Origin: Paenibacillus solani
GTDB lineage: Bacteria; Bacillota; Bacilli; Paenibacillales; Paenibacillaceae
NCBI RefSeq assembly: GCF_001277345.1
Contig: NZ_LIUT01000001.1
Coordinates: 1,512,359-1,552,053, forward strand
Direction: 5' to 3'
DNA: 39,695 nt
Below, one piece after another: positions 32,259 to 39,695 of this stretch. Numbering within the stretch: the first letter of the stretch is position 1; every line of letters starts with the position of its first letter. Position numbers and translations under genes: made by a program. Below the pieces are notes generated by a model. That model did not search any database. It was given only the letters and a program-made list of their open reading frames with translations, and was not told where the DNA came from.

Positions 32259-33812
32259 ATGAGTTTATTGACTGTAGAGAACGTATCACATAATTTCGGA
32301 GATCGTACTCTATTTAAGAATGTATCATTTCGTTTGTTGGCCGGCGAACATGTTGGTTTGGTCGGAGCAAACGGCGTAGGGAAATCCACGCTAATGAATA
32401 TTTTGACAGGACAGCTGCTGAAGGACAGTGGCAAGGTAGAGTGGACGCCAAAAATCCGATATGGATATTTGGATCAGCATACAAAGCTGACTCCCGGCAA
32501 AACCGTTCGCGATGTGCTGAAGGATGCGTTCCTACCGTTGCTCGAACTGGAAAAAGAAATGATGGAGATCACCAATAAGATGAGTGATGCTGATCCCGAT
32601 GAGCTGGAGCTGCTGCTTGAGCAGATGGGTGAGATTCAGGAGCAGCTGGATATCGGTGATTTCTATATGCTGGACGTCAAGGTTGAAGAGATGGCGAATG
32701 GACTTGGTTTATCCGTCATTGGCCTTGACCGTGATGTCGCAACATTAAGCGGGGGACAGCGCACCAAGGTGCTGCTTGCCAAGCTTCTGTTGGAAAAGCC
32801 GAACGTACTCTTGTTGGACGAGCCGACCAACTATCTGGATGTTGAGCATATCGAATGGCTTACTCAATATTTGAAGCAGTACCCTTATGCTTTTATGTTG
32901 ATTTCCCATGACACGGAATTTATGAATCAGGTGGTTGATGTCATTTATCATCTGGAATTCGCGAAATTGACTCGCTATACAGCAAACTACGATAAGTTCT
33001 TGGAAATGGCTGATATCAATAAGAACCAGCATATTGATGCTTACGAGAAACAGCAGGAATTCATCAAGAAACAGGAGGACTTCATTCAACGGAACAAGGC
33101 ACGCTACTCCACGTCCGGCCGAGCGAAGAGCCGGGAGAAGCAGCTGGACCGTATAGAGCGGATTGACCGCCCCGAGGAAGCAGCTAAACCTGTATTTAAC
33201 TTTAAGGAATCGCGTGCTAGCGGGAAAACTGTATTTGAGGGAATCGACTTCGAGATCGGATACGATCGGCCATTGCTCCCCAAAATGAACATCCTGATCG
33301 AACGCGGAGAGAAGATTGCCATTGTAGGCTGTAATGGCGTAGGTAAGTCAACCCTGCTTAAGACCATATTGGGCAAAATCCCTGCGTTCTCTGGCAAGAC
33401 ATATCAAGGTGACTTCCTGGTGCCTGCTTATTTCGAGCAGGAGGTACGTCCGGGGAATCTGACGCCGATCGATGATGTGTGGAATGAATTTTCTCATTTG
33501 AACCAACACGAGGTTCGCGCGGCTCTAGCTCGCTGTGGACTCAAAAATGAGCATATCACTCGTCCGATGAAGGCACTTAGTGGTGGAGAGCAGGCTAAAG
33601 TCCGGCTGTGCAAACTGCTGATGCGCGAGAGTAACTGGATCCTGTTTGACGAACCGACGAACCATCTGGACGTTGTCGCTAAAGAGGAACTGAAACGTGC
33701 CTTAAAGGAATATAAGGGTACCATTTTGCTGGTTTCCCACGAACCTGAGTTCTATGAGGATTGGGTAACAAAGATTTGGAACGTTGAGGATTGGTCGACC
33801 CAGAATTCCTAA
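32259..33812 (+). CDS. ABC-F family ATPase (YbiT/YkpA-like)
   Basis: ABC-F proteins are soluble twin-ATPases that act on the ribosome E site rather than in transport. The 517-residue product has two nucleotide domains: Walker A GANGVGKST (about 36-44) and GCNGVGKST (second half), signatures LSGGQ and LSGGEQ, and Walker B LLLDEPTNYLD and ILFDEPTNHLD. The linker between them (about 240-310, KQQEFIKKQEDFIQRNKARYSTSGRAKSREKQLDRI) is the charged P-site tRNA interaction motif. Length and ends fit translation-factor-like YbiT/YkpA members rather than antibiotic-resistance Vga/Msr proteins. AGGAG lies 12 bases before the ATG, a little far. Confidence 0.93.
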   Translation: MSLLTVENVSHNFGDRTLFKNVSFRLLAGEHVGLVGANGVGKSTLMNILTGQLLKDSGKVEWTPKIRYGYLDQHTKLTPGKTVRDVLKDAFLPLLELEKEMMEITNKMSDADPDELELLLEQMGEIQEQLDIGDFYMLDVKVEEMANGLGLSVIGLDRDVATLSGGQRTKVLLAKLLLEKPNVLLLDEPTNYLDVEHIEWLTQYLKQYPYAFMLISHDTEFMNQVVDVIYHLEFAKLTRYTANYDKFLEMADINKNQHIDAYEKQQEFIKKQEDFIQRNKARYSTSGRAKSREKQLDRIERIDRPEEAAKPVFNFKESRASGKTVFEGIDFEIGYDRPLLPKMNILIERGEKIAIVGCNGVGKSTLLKTILGKIPAFSGKTYQGDFLVPAYFEQEVRPGNLTPIDDVWNEFSHLNQHEVRAALARCGLKNEHITRPMKALSGGEQAKVRLCKLLMRESNWILFDEPTNHLDVVAKEELKRALKEYKGTILLVSHEPEFYEDWVTKIWNVEDWSTQNS

Positions 33813-33855
33813 GTCCCATTGATCTTGTGAGATGCAAATATTCTATAAAGTTAAG

Positions 33856-33988
33856 GAGGATGGGCTGAGAGAGCTCGTTCTCCTTTTACGATCACAGGTC
33901 GGATCATCCATGGTTATAACTTATGTTAAAAGTGTAGTATGAATTTTTATTGATTAACTGCCCATCCTCTTCGCGGGATGGGTATTTT
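33856..33988 (+). promoter_or_regulatory. Leader with alternative terminator and antiterminator helices before the ThiF/MoeB gene
   Basis: GCCCATCC (33960-33967) with GGATGGG (33976-33982) forms a terminator followed by TATTTTG. The upstream segment GAGGATGGGC (33856-33865) is complementary over 10 bases to GCCCATCCTC (33960-33969), so it could sequester the terminator arm. Between them lie GAGAGAGCTCGTTCTCC and ATCACAGGTCGGATCATCC, which could form a sensing domain. Confidence 0.5.
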
Positions 33989-34063
33989 GATCATGGATGT
34001 GGTTAAAAAACAAGAATGTCATTGCGCTTGGAAGATTTTAAGGAAGAGTAGGGAGGAGAAGTT

Positions 34064-35188
34064 ATGTCAGATAGAAGTGATAGTAGGGCAAGTACCATAA
34101 ATGAACATCCCTTCGAGTCAGTCCCGGAGCCTTCGGACGACAATGAAACAGTTGATGTGGAGCGCAAGCATCGATATTCTAGGCAAGAGAGGTTTACTCC
34201 CTTTGGAGAAGAGGGCCAGCAGCGTCTCCGTCATAGTCATGTTCTTGTGCTTGGTGCCGGGGCGCTGGGGAGTGCCACTGCAGAAACCTTGGTTCGCGCT
34301 GGCGTCCGACATGTTACGATCGTGGATCGGGATTATGTGGAATGGAGCAATTTACAGCGTCAACAGCTGTTCACTGAACAGGATGCAATGGATCGACTGC
34401 CGAAGGCTGTAGCAGCTGCTAAGCGTTTATCTGAGATCAATTCGGATTGTTTGGTAAATGGTATCGTGATGGACGTACGAGCCGGAGAACTAACGACACT
34501 CAGCGCGGGCGTTGATTTGATGATGGATGCGACGGATAATTTCGAGACCCGTCTGATTATGAATGATGTCGGGTTCAAGTTAGGGATTCCGTGGATTTAT
34601 GGCGGATGTGTCGGAAGCTCAGGTATGAGCTATACCTTCTTGCCGGGAGAAACGCCTTGTTTGAACTGTTTGCTTGGAACGATACCTATGGGTGGAGATA
34701 CATGTGATATTAACGGCATTCTTCCTCAGGCTGTACAGATGGTTGCCGCACATCAAACGATGGAAGCGATGAAGCTGTTGTCCGGAAATCGGCAAGCTCT
34801 TCGAAAAAAAATGCTGACCTTTGATTTATGGCGTAATGAACGAGTGGAATTTGGCGTAGAGCGTGCCAAGAAACAGGGGTGCCCGACTTGTGGCGAGCAT
34901 CCGGAGTATCCATACTTAACTGCGACGAATTCCGGAAAAAGTGAAGTTTTATGCGGGAGAGATACGGTGCAGATCAGACCGGCCAGACCGATGAACATTG
35001 ACCTTAAGGAAATGGCTGATCGACTGAATAAGCTACCTCACGGAAAAGCAACCGTAACCCCCTACATGATCATCTATCAGGTGAAACCGCATCGGTTAGT
35101 TATTTTCCGTGACGGCAGAACCTTGGTACATGGCACATCGGATATTGCCAAGGCCAGGTCGTTGTACAATCAATACGTCGGCGGTTAA
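34064..35188 (+). CDS. ThiF/MoeB/HesA family adenylyltransferase
   Basis: These E1-like enzymes adenylate the C-terminal Gly-Gly of a sulfur carrier (MoaD or ThiS). The 374-residue product has a polar N-terminal extension (about 1-36), RYSRQERFTPFGEEGQQRL, the nucleotide loop VLVLGAGALGSATAETLVRAGV, IVDRDYVEWSNLQRQQLF, MMDATDNFETRLIMND and two zinc CxxC pairs (CLNC and CPTC). A C-terminal domain of about 90 residues follows. It is thus a MoeB-type or bifunctional ThiF-type enzyme; no moa or thi gene is visible beside it to decide. A strong ribosome binding site (GGGAGGAG) precedes the ATG. Confidence 0.9.
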   Translation: MSDRSDSRASTINEHPFESVPEPSDDNETVDVERKHRYSRQERFTPFGEEGQQRLRHSHVLVLGAGALGSATAETLVRAGVRHVTIVDRDYVEWSNLQRQQLFTEQDAMDRLPKAVAAAKRLSEINSDCLVNGIVMDVRAGELTTLSAGVDLMMDATDNFETRLIMNDVGFKLGIPWIYGGCVGSSGMSYTFLPGETPCLNCLLGTIPMGGDTCDINGILPQAVQMVAAHQTMEAMKLLSGNRQALRKKMLTFDLWRNERVEFGVERAKKQGCPTCGEHPEYPYLTATNSGKSEVLCGRDTVQIRPARPMNIDLKEMADRLNKLPHGKATVTPYMIIYQVKPHRLVIFRDGRTLVHGTSDIAKARSLYNQYVGG

Positions 35189-35232
35189 ACGAATGCCAAT
35201 GAAGAAGTATCCGTCTACCATTGTTCAGATTA

Positions 35233-35265
35233 AAGGAGGAGTCCGCATCGGACTCCTCCTTTTCA
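35233..35265 (+). terminator. Terminator between the ThiF/MoeB gene and the glycan enzyme
   Basis: AAGGAGGAGTCC and its exact complement form a 12-bp stem with a 5-base loop, followed by TTTTC. Because the flanking genes converge it probably serves both. Confidence 0.85.
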
Positions 35266-35278
35266 TGGTATGCCGTGA

Positions 35279-38200
35279 TTATTGCAAAATCAAGTTGAAA
35301 CCGTTCTGAATAAAATACAAATCAGGATGAGCGATATTGCGCGTGGTCAGATTGTTAAATGTTGCGGACCCGTTGCCCGTATACGTGTAGATCGCCGCAC
35401 CCGGATGAGGGTTCGAGAACCTGGAGGACGTTACTCCGTCAAGCCCCGTACCGTCAATAATGATGTTGTTGAATACGATGTTCTGAAAACCGCCGCCATA
35501 TCCAAACTGTACAGCACTTCGCTGGGTGTTCAGAATATCGATGTTGGTGAAGGTGACATTGCGGATCGCATCATTCGATGCTTCCAGATCAATTGCACCG
35601 CGCTCCCCGTCGTACAGGTCTTTACTGGTTCCGCTGCCAATGATGGTTGTGTCAGAGAACAGAATGCCGGTATTGTTCTCAAAATGGTATCCCGGGAACA
35701 CGGTATTCATTCGAATGCCTGATCCGCCCACGGTGTCAACGGTCAGATTATGAGTGGCCTTGTGACCGCTTCCCCAAAAAAACGCAATCGCTGCTGCACG
35801 CCAATTGTTTTCTATGGTGTTGTAGGAGAAGGTGTTGTTAACTCCTGCAGGCGCTCCGTTCACATTACTCGTCCAGACGGCGAGACCATCGTCGCCGTTA
35901 TTGCGAATGCTGCTGTTGCGAACGGTCGAATGGCTGGTTCCCTGCGCAAAATTGACCCCATCCGCCAGGTTATTACGGATCCGGCTGTTCTCTATAGTCA
36001 GTCCTTCAGCGATAATGGCAGGAGTATGCGCATAATCACCTACCCAGAATCCGCACTCGAAATGTTCAACCCACACATTGTGGATTTTGGAGTTGGTCCC
36101 GAAATTATCCATGAATCCTTTGTATACCGCATTTTGATTATACCGCGACCGCAGATTCGAATTGAGGTAGACATGGCTAAAATCCAGTTGGCCCGTAATC
36201 CGAAGCGAGATCCCGCCTGAAGCCGCATTCGGGTTTGTAAATTGAAGGTTTGTATGCCAGATGCCTGCCCCCATGATCTTGATGTCATCAATCATATCGC
36301 CGACCGAGCCGATCTTCCACATGTTACCCAGATGGAACGTCCCTTCGGGAATGTATAGGGTTTTACCTGAAGAAGCGGCAGCCTGAACGGCAGCCTCAAA
36401 AGCCGGTAGGTCATCTTGACCATCATTCGAAGTCGCGCCGAAGTCTGTGACGGATATAGAGTTCGCCGGGCGGGCAATAGCGGTTGGCACCGGCTCGATT
36501 TCGATGAAATCTACGCCATACTCTAGGTTATCCGCATTAGACTTCTGGATACGGATCTTGTCTCCAGGCTGGAGTGGTACATCCAGTTTCAAGTGTACTT
36601 TGTCAAACCGGAAAAGTGGGCGTCCACCTCCAGGGGCATCAGCAGGATGATCGCTGGAAAAATATTGCCAGCTGTAATAAGAAGTCAGTGGAACGGTCTT
36701 TTTCTTCATGCCATTTACATAAACGTCGAGCGAGCCTGTCAAGCCCATACCGTCCGATGAGTCCGGCATCGTATAACGCATGGTGATACCAGCCCCACCT
36801 TCACCTTCTCTAACCGTCCATTCCAGGTTGGAGCCATTCGAAGGAAGAGCTACGTAACGTTGGCCGGAGGCTTCCGATGCCGTTAGCGCTTGATCGAATG
36901 TAGGTGCTGTTCTAAGCATTGCGCCGCCTCCGCGTACTGCGTCATCCGTATCATATCGGGTATACGGCATGCTGGCGCCGCGTGAGGAATACACGGTGAG
37001 ATTGGCGTGGCTGACGTTATTCTCCCGTTTGATCGGTGCTTCGTTGGCATCCGCTGCCACGGATGTTGTTAATACATAGCTGCCATTTGCCGCTGTCCAT
37101 GTACCGGACATAATGACGCTAGCGGAGGCGCCTGGGGCAAGGGTTCCAGGATAGCTTCCTGTAAAGGTTTGGATCGTTGAGCCAGCCGGATTCTTCAGTG
37201 CGACGGAAATCGCATGAGGCCCGCTTGTCGTAGCTTTGTTGCCTTGGTTCTTAAGATTCACGGTAAAAGCTACGGCGTTGCCGGCAACTGGTGTGACAGG
37301 CGTCCATTGTACCGAACCTACCAAATCGGAACTTTCAATGGCACCGATTACAAGAGGGGATGGATGAATATAGCTATTATTTCCTTTATCCTGCTCGATG
37401 ATTTGGTTTTCTTCGTCAACCTTGCCACTGATGGTATACGATACACCCGCTACGGCTCCGGTTTGCAGCGATACTGTAGCGGAAGCGCCCGCGGCAAGCG
37501 GTCCTAACGGGGAGGATCCCGCCTTAATGTCATTCAGGTAAAAATTGACCGTCGTAGCTCCCGCATCCGCGCTGCCTATGTTTTTAACCGTAGCATGCAG
37601 TGTAATATCATCATTTTCGATCGGAGAGGACGGCGACCAGGACATGCCCGTAATGGTCAGATCCGGATTTTGCGCAGCTGTGCCATACACTTGGAATTCC
37701 GCAATCTGTCCGGCAGGCGCGCCTGAATTGGACGTTATATTTAATTGGAGACGTTTTACGGTTGCGGTTACGGGAATTGTCACGAAGCTGCCGGAAACGG
37801 GATTGAAGGTATAAGGCTGTGCCGATACCAGATTGCTGAAGTGCGTGGTGTTCTGGTCATGTCCCAGCACTTGAATGGTTTGGGTGCGAGCACTCCATTC
37901 CGGAGCCGGATTCAGTTTAAGTAGGATGGAAGTGATATCGTGATTGGATCCGAGGTCGAGGGTTAGCGTGCTTGGATTGCTTCCACCCTCCCAGTACGTA
38001 TGGATATCGTTGTCATTTGCATTGGCCGCTGCATAAGTGAATGTGCTTGAGGAGGCTGTAATCGGTTTACCGACCGCAATATTGGTTCCCACAGGAGGCG
38101 TTGGCGGGGATACCGATGGTCCGTATATTTCGAATTCGGACAGCTGGGCTGCTGGCCAAGCCGTATTGGTGGATAGGCTCAGGCGAACATACCGGGTGCT

Positions 38201-38626
38201 TGCTTCGTCAAAGCTGATCGTCACCGAGTTTCCTTCGGCTGAGTTGAATTCATACGCTGCTGAATCTACGATGTTCGTAAATGTGGAGCCGTTCGTGCTG
38301 CCTTGCACGGTCAGCGATTGAGTCCGCGACTCCCAGCCCGTAGGAAGTTTAAGAACGATCTGGTTAATGCTTGTGTCCGTACCGAGATCGGTTTGAATCC
38401 ACTGAGGAAATGCATGATTGGTGCTTTCCCAATACGAATCCGGATTGCCATCGTTTACGTTAGCCGGCCCGTAGTTCTGGGTTTGGCCACTTGCTGTCAC
38501 GACTTTGCCAAGCGAAAGGTTGGCTGCGTCTGAGGCCGAAACCCGTGTTGGAGGCTCGGCGGCCGTGTAAACCATGGATATTAGCATGGCTACGATAAGA
38601 GGCCATACTCTGAGCTTGCTGCGCAT
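35279..38626 (-). CDS. Secreted multidomain glycan hydrolase, probable GH87 alpha-1,3-glucanase
   Basis: The 1115-residue product has a signal peptide (about 1-31), two discoidin (F5/8 C) domains (about 36-169 and 181-315), two CARDB domains (about 321-427 and 433-545), a CBM6/35-like module (about 552-712) and a right-handed beta-helix (about 722-1115). The beta-helix starts ISVTDFGATSNDGQDD and carries NNLADGVNFAQGTSHSTVRN and RNNGDDGLAVW, acidic motifs I associate with GH87 alpha-1,3-glucanases and mycodextranases. Such enzymes attack fungal cell-wall alpha-1,3-glucan or dental mutan. The family assignment is from memory of motifs. The start ATG at 38626 follows AAAGGAGG. Confidence 0.8.
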   Translation of the reverse strand: MRSKLRVWPLIVAMLISMVYTAAEPPTRVSASDAANLSLGKVVTASGQTQNYGPANVNDGNPDSYWESTNHAFPQWIQTDLGTDTSINQIVLKLPTGWESRTQSLTVQGSTNGSTFTNIVDSAAYEFNSAEGNSVTISFDEASTRYVRLSLSTNTAWPAAQLSEFEIYGPSVSPPTPPVGTNIAVGKPITASSSTFTYAAANANDNDIHTYWEGGSNPSTLTLDLGSNHDITSILLKLNPAPEWSARTQTIQVLGHDQNTTHFSNLVSAQPYTFNPVSGSFVTIPVTATVKRLQLNITSNSGAPAGQIAEFQVYGTAAQNPDLTITGMSWSPSSPIENDDITLHATVKNIGSADAGATTVNFYLNDIKAGSSPLGPLAAGASATVSLQTGAVAGVSYTISGKVDEENQIIEQDKGNNSYIHPSPLVIGAIESSDLVGSVQWTPVTPVAGNAVAFTVNLKNQGNKATTSGPHAISVALKNPAGSTIQTFTGSYPGTLAPGASASVIMSGTWTAANGSYVLTTSVAADANEAPIKRENNVSHANLTVYSSRGASMPYTRYDTDDAVRGGGAMLRTAPTFDQALTASEASGQRYVALPSNGSNLEWTVREGEGGAGITMRYTMPDSSDGMGLTGSLDVYVNGMKKKTVPLTSYYSWQYFSSDHPADAPGGGRPLFRFDKVHLKLDVPLQPGDKIRIQKSNADNLEYGVDFIEIEPVPTAIARPANSISVTDFGATSNDGQDDLPAFEAAVQAAASSGKTLYIPEGTFHLGNMWKIGSVGDMIDDIKIMGAGIWHTNLQFTNPNAASGGISLRITGQLDFSHVYLNSNLRSRYNQNAVYKGFMDNFGTNSKIHNVWVEHFECGFWVGDYAHTPAIIAEGLTIENSRIRNNLADGVNFAQGTSHSTVRNSSIRNNGDDGLAVWTSNVNGAPAGVNNTFSYNTIENNWRAAAIAFFWGSGHKATHNLTVDTVGGSGIRMNTVFPGYHFENNTGILFSDTTIIGSGTSKDLYDGERGAIDLEASNDAIRNVTFTNIDILNTQRSAVQFGYGGGFQNIVFNNIIIDGTGLDGVTSSRFSNPHPGAAIYTYTGNGSATFNNLTTRNIAHPDLYFIQNGFNLILQ

Positions 38627-38704
38627 GTTATTATTCCTCCTTTGATCATTATTGTCAATAAGCTGTACCGGTGAAAAATCCCCCTTTCTTCATTCTATAT
38701 CCCC

Positions 38705-38734
38705 ATTATAAAAACGGCGTCATGACGGTGATAA
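38705..38734 (-). promoter_or_regulatory. Candidate promoter of the glycan hydrolase with a palindromic operator
   Basis: On the minus strand TTATCA (38729-38734) and TATAAT (38705-38710) are 18 bases apart. The spacer contains the perfect 10-base palindrome CGTCATGACG (38718-38727), a possible operator. Downstream the leader has AGAAAGGGGG, a partial resemblance to the STAB-SD-like site before the chitin-binding gene. Confidence 0.45.
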
Positions 38735-38897
38735 GATGCAATTCTACGCAAATCGTATGTAATCCGAGCATCTTTAGGATTGTGTAGAAATTATTGAAAG
38801 GAATGAAGTTCTGGCTGTCAATCATTCAAGAGAAGGAGTGAAAGCAGGCTGAATCAGACATACTTACATTATTAAGCGTTGAAAGCGGGGTGAGCCC

Positions 38898-39617
38898 GTG
38901 GAGAAAGCAATTTTAATCGCGGCAGACAAAACAGACCGCCTACAGATGCTCGTAGATATGTTAGAGCAAACGGGATATCAGGTTACGCATGTTACGAGTT
39001 ATTCGGAGGTTGTCGGTTACATGCAGCACTCCCAGGTAGATTTGCTGCTGATCGACAGCAGATTAGCGGGTATGGACCAATTTAATCTCGTAGAGCGGTT
39101 GGCTGGTAAAAAGGAACAGATCCCTATCATTGTAATTGGAACTGAAGGTACAGATGAAGCTGTTGCAGCATTGGAGGCCGGAGCTCATGATTATATCTCT
39201 AACGATCGAGATCCTAGAGAATTGGCCGCTCGCATTGCTAATTTACTGAGACTCTTTCAGGCAGGTCCCTTGGAAGAGGAAGAAATGATCCGGATTGGGG
39301 ATCTGGTGATCGATCCATCGGGCCGTACAGTGTTCAGAGAAGACATGCCCATCGAATTGACGCAGCGAGAGTATGATTTACTGCTGTTTTTAGCCAGGAG
39401 GCAAGGGCAGGTATGCACGCGTGAGGATATTTTACGACAAGTGTGGGATTATGATTTTCATACGGGCACGAATGTGGTAGATGTTTATATTCTTCATTTG
39501 CGGGAGAAAATCGATAAAGGACACAAACAGAAACTGCTGCGTACGATTCGAGGGACCGGTTATAAGTTGTTGTCACAAAAAGATATTCAAGTAAACCCAA
39601 AAGACCGTCTGCCATGA
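38898..39617 (+). CDS. OmpR-family response regulator with an atypical receiver
   Basis: The GTG at 38898 follows GGGGTG. The 239-residue product has a receiver domain (1-120) and a winged-helix DNA-binding domain (about 130-230: IELTQREYDLLLFLARRQGQVCTREDILRQVWDYDF, TNVVDVYILHLREKID, LLRTIRGTGYKL). Asp53 (LLLIDSRLAGMD) is the phospho-acceptor. The acidic pocket reads AAD instead of the usual DDE, and the conserved lysine near the end is replaced (DYISNDRDP instead of DYxxKP), so phosphorylation may be weak or absent. No histidine kinase follows; an IS3-family element lies just downstream instead. Confidence 0.88.
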   Translation: MEKAILIAADKTDRLQMLVDMLEQTGYQVTHVTSYSEVVGYMQHSQVDLLLIDSRLAGMDQFNLVERLAGKKEQIPIIVIGTEGTDEAVAALEAGAHDYISNDRDPRELAARIANLLRLFQAGPLEEEEMIRIGDLVIDPSGRTVFREDMPIELTQREYDLLLFLARRQGQVCTREDILRQVWDYDFHTGTNVVDVYILHLREKIDKGHKQKLLRTIRGTGYKLLSQKDIQVNPKDRLP

Positions 39618-39619
39618 GA

Positions 39620-39695
39620 TGGTCAAGACCCCATTTAATAGACATTGAAAAAAGACCCTAGGCTATAAACTGCTTCCGGAACTCTACCGGAGGCA
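39620..39695 (-). mobile_element. End of an IS3-family insertion sequence
   Basis: The minus strand encodes PPVEFRKQFIA and a TAG stop (39658-39660), which matches the C-terminus of IS3-family OrfB transposases (consensus SPVEFR). Outward of it, TGGTCAAGACCCC from 39620 followed by ATTTAATAGACATTGAAAAAAG has the layout of an IS3 terminal inverted repeat. The rest of the element is outside the window. Confidence 0.7.
39658..39695 (-). CDS. IS3-family transposase OrfB, C-terminal end
   Basis: Only the last 11 codons and the stop lie in the window, reading PPVEFRKQFIA. The sequence ends mid-gene. The OrfB catalytic DDE domain would be further to the right. The reading rests on this short but characteristic tail and the inverted-repeat-like sequence next to it. 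Confidence 0.6.
   Translation of the reverse strand, partial: PPVEFRKQFIA

Noticed and set aside
32744..33089. Minus-strand ORF inside the ABC-F gene
   Set aside because: Antisense shadow of a strongly conserved coding region.
33850..33920. Possible TPP riboswitch before the ThiF/MoeB gene (GGGCTGAGAG and ATCACAGGTCGGATC recall thi-box pieces)
   Set aside because: The ACCC and CCTGATCTGGATAATGCCAGCG parts of the thi box are missing, and the spacing does not fit.
1..39695. CRISPR arrays, tRNA or rRNA genes, prophage genes
   Set aside because: No regularly spaced repeats, cloverleaf-like or rRNA-like stretches, or phage structural proteins were seen. The only 16S-like stretch (523-537) is a Shine-Dalgarno complement, not an rRNA gene.

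Overview
The window comes from a low-GC Gram-positive bacterium, most likely Paenibacillus or a close relative. Strong AGGAGG-type ribosome binding sites, GTG and TTG starts, a Bacillus-type SOS operator set, a TGTNA-N7-TNACA GlnR operator and the gene order hflX-ynbB-glnR-glnA then lexA-yneA-ynzC all point to Bacillales. The large secreted discoidin/CARDB/beta-helix glycan enzyme and the secreted chitin-binding protein favour Paenibacillus. The genus is an inference from gene content.

Layout. (1) 1-464 (-) is the start of a secreted chitin-binding/FN3 protein, with a cre-containing promoter and an unusual 5' leader. (2) 1177-5753 (+) holds hflX, a methionine gamma-lyase-like PLP enzyme (YnbB), glnR and glnA. 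(3) 5754-6583 looks empty but holds two small membrane-peptide ORFs on the minus strand, one apparently using an ATT start. (4) 6584-11293 holds an anchored hypothetical protein, lexA facing yneA across a region with several LexA boxes, ynzC, a membrane protein, a HAD hydrolase and a FixH/YtkA-like lipoprotein. (5) 11379-16542 holds mtnD (-), metH and rnz. (6) 16903-20100 is a tight operon: HAD-IIA phosphatase, Fpg/Nei glycosylase, endonuclease IV, cyclic-phosphate-type receiver protein and thioredoxin-like protein. An FtsJ-type methyltransferase follows. (7) 21315-32135 is the most unusual part: a leader hairpin followed by nine co-directional genes forming a divergent Tad/type IV pilus-like system. 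These are a Ser/Thr kinase fused to a CpaE/MinD-like domain, a SAF (CpaB-like) protein, two more CpaE-like proteins, a membrane-anchored CpaF-like ATPase, a fused TadB-TadC membrane protein and four small N-terminally anchored proteins that could be pilins or minor pilins. (8) 32259-35188 holds an ABC-F ATPase and a ThiF/MoeB-type adenylyltransferase, whose leader can form a terminator and a competing antiterminator helix. (9) 35279-38626 (-) is a 1115-residue secreted glycan enzyme resembling GH87 alpha-1,3-glucanases. (10) 38898-39617 is an OmpR-type regulator with a degenerate receiver, and the window ends in the C-terminus of an IS3-family transposase.

How the parts fit together. Nitrogen assimilation (GlnR/GlnA), the SOS response (LexA/YneA), base-excision repair (glycosylase plus AP endonuclease) and methionine metabolism (MetH, MtnD) are ordinary core functions. 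The secreted enzymes at both ends suggest growth on chitin and fungal or bacterial alpha-glucans. The kinase-led Tad-like locus probably builds an envelope-spanning filament or secretion device. Its kinase-ATPase fusion, fused platform protein and lack of a visible Flp pilin or prepilin peptidase separate it from textbook tad loci.
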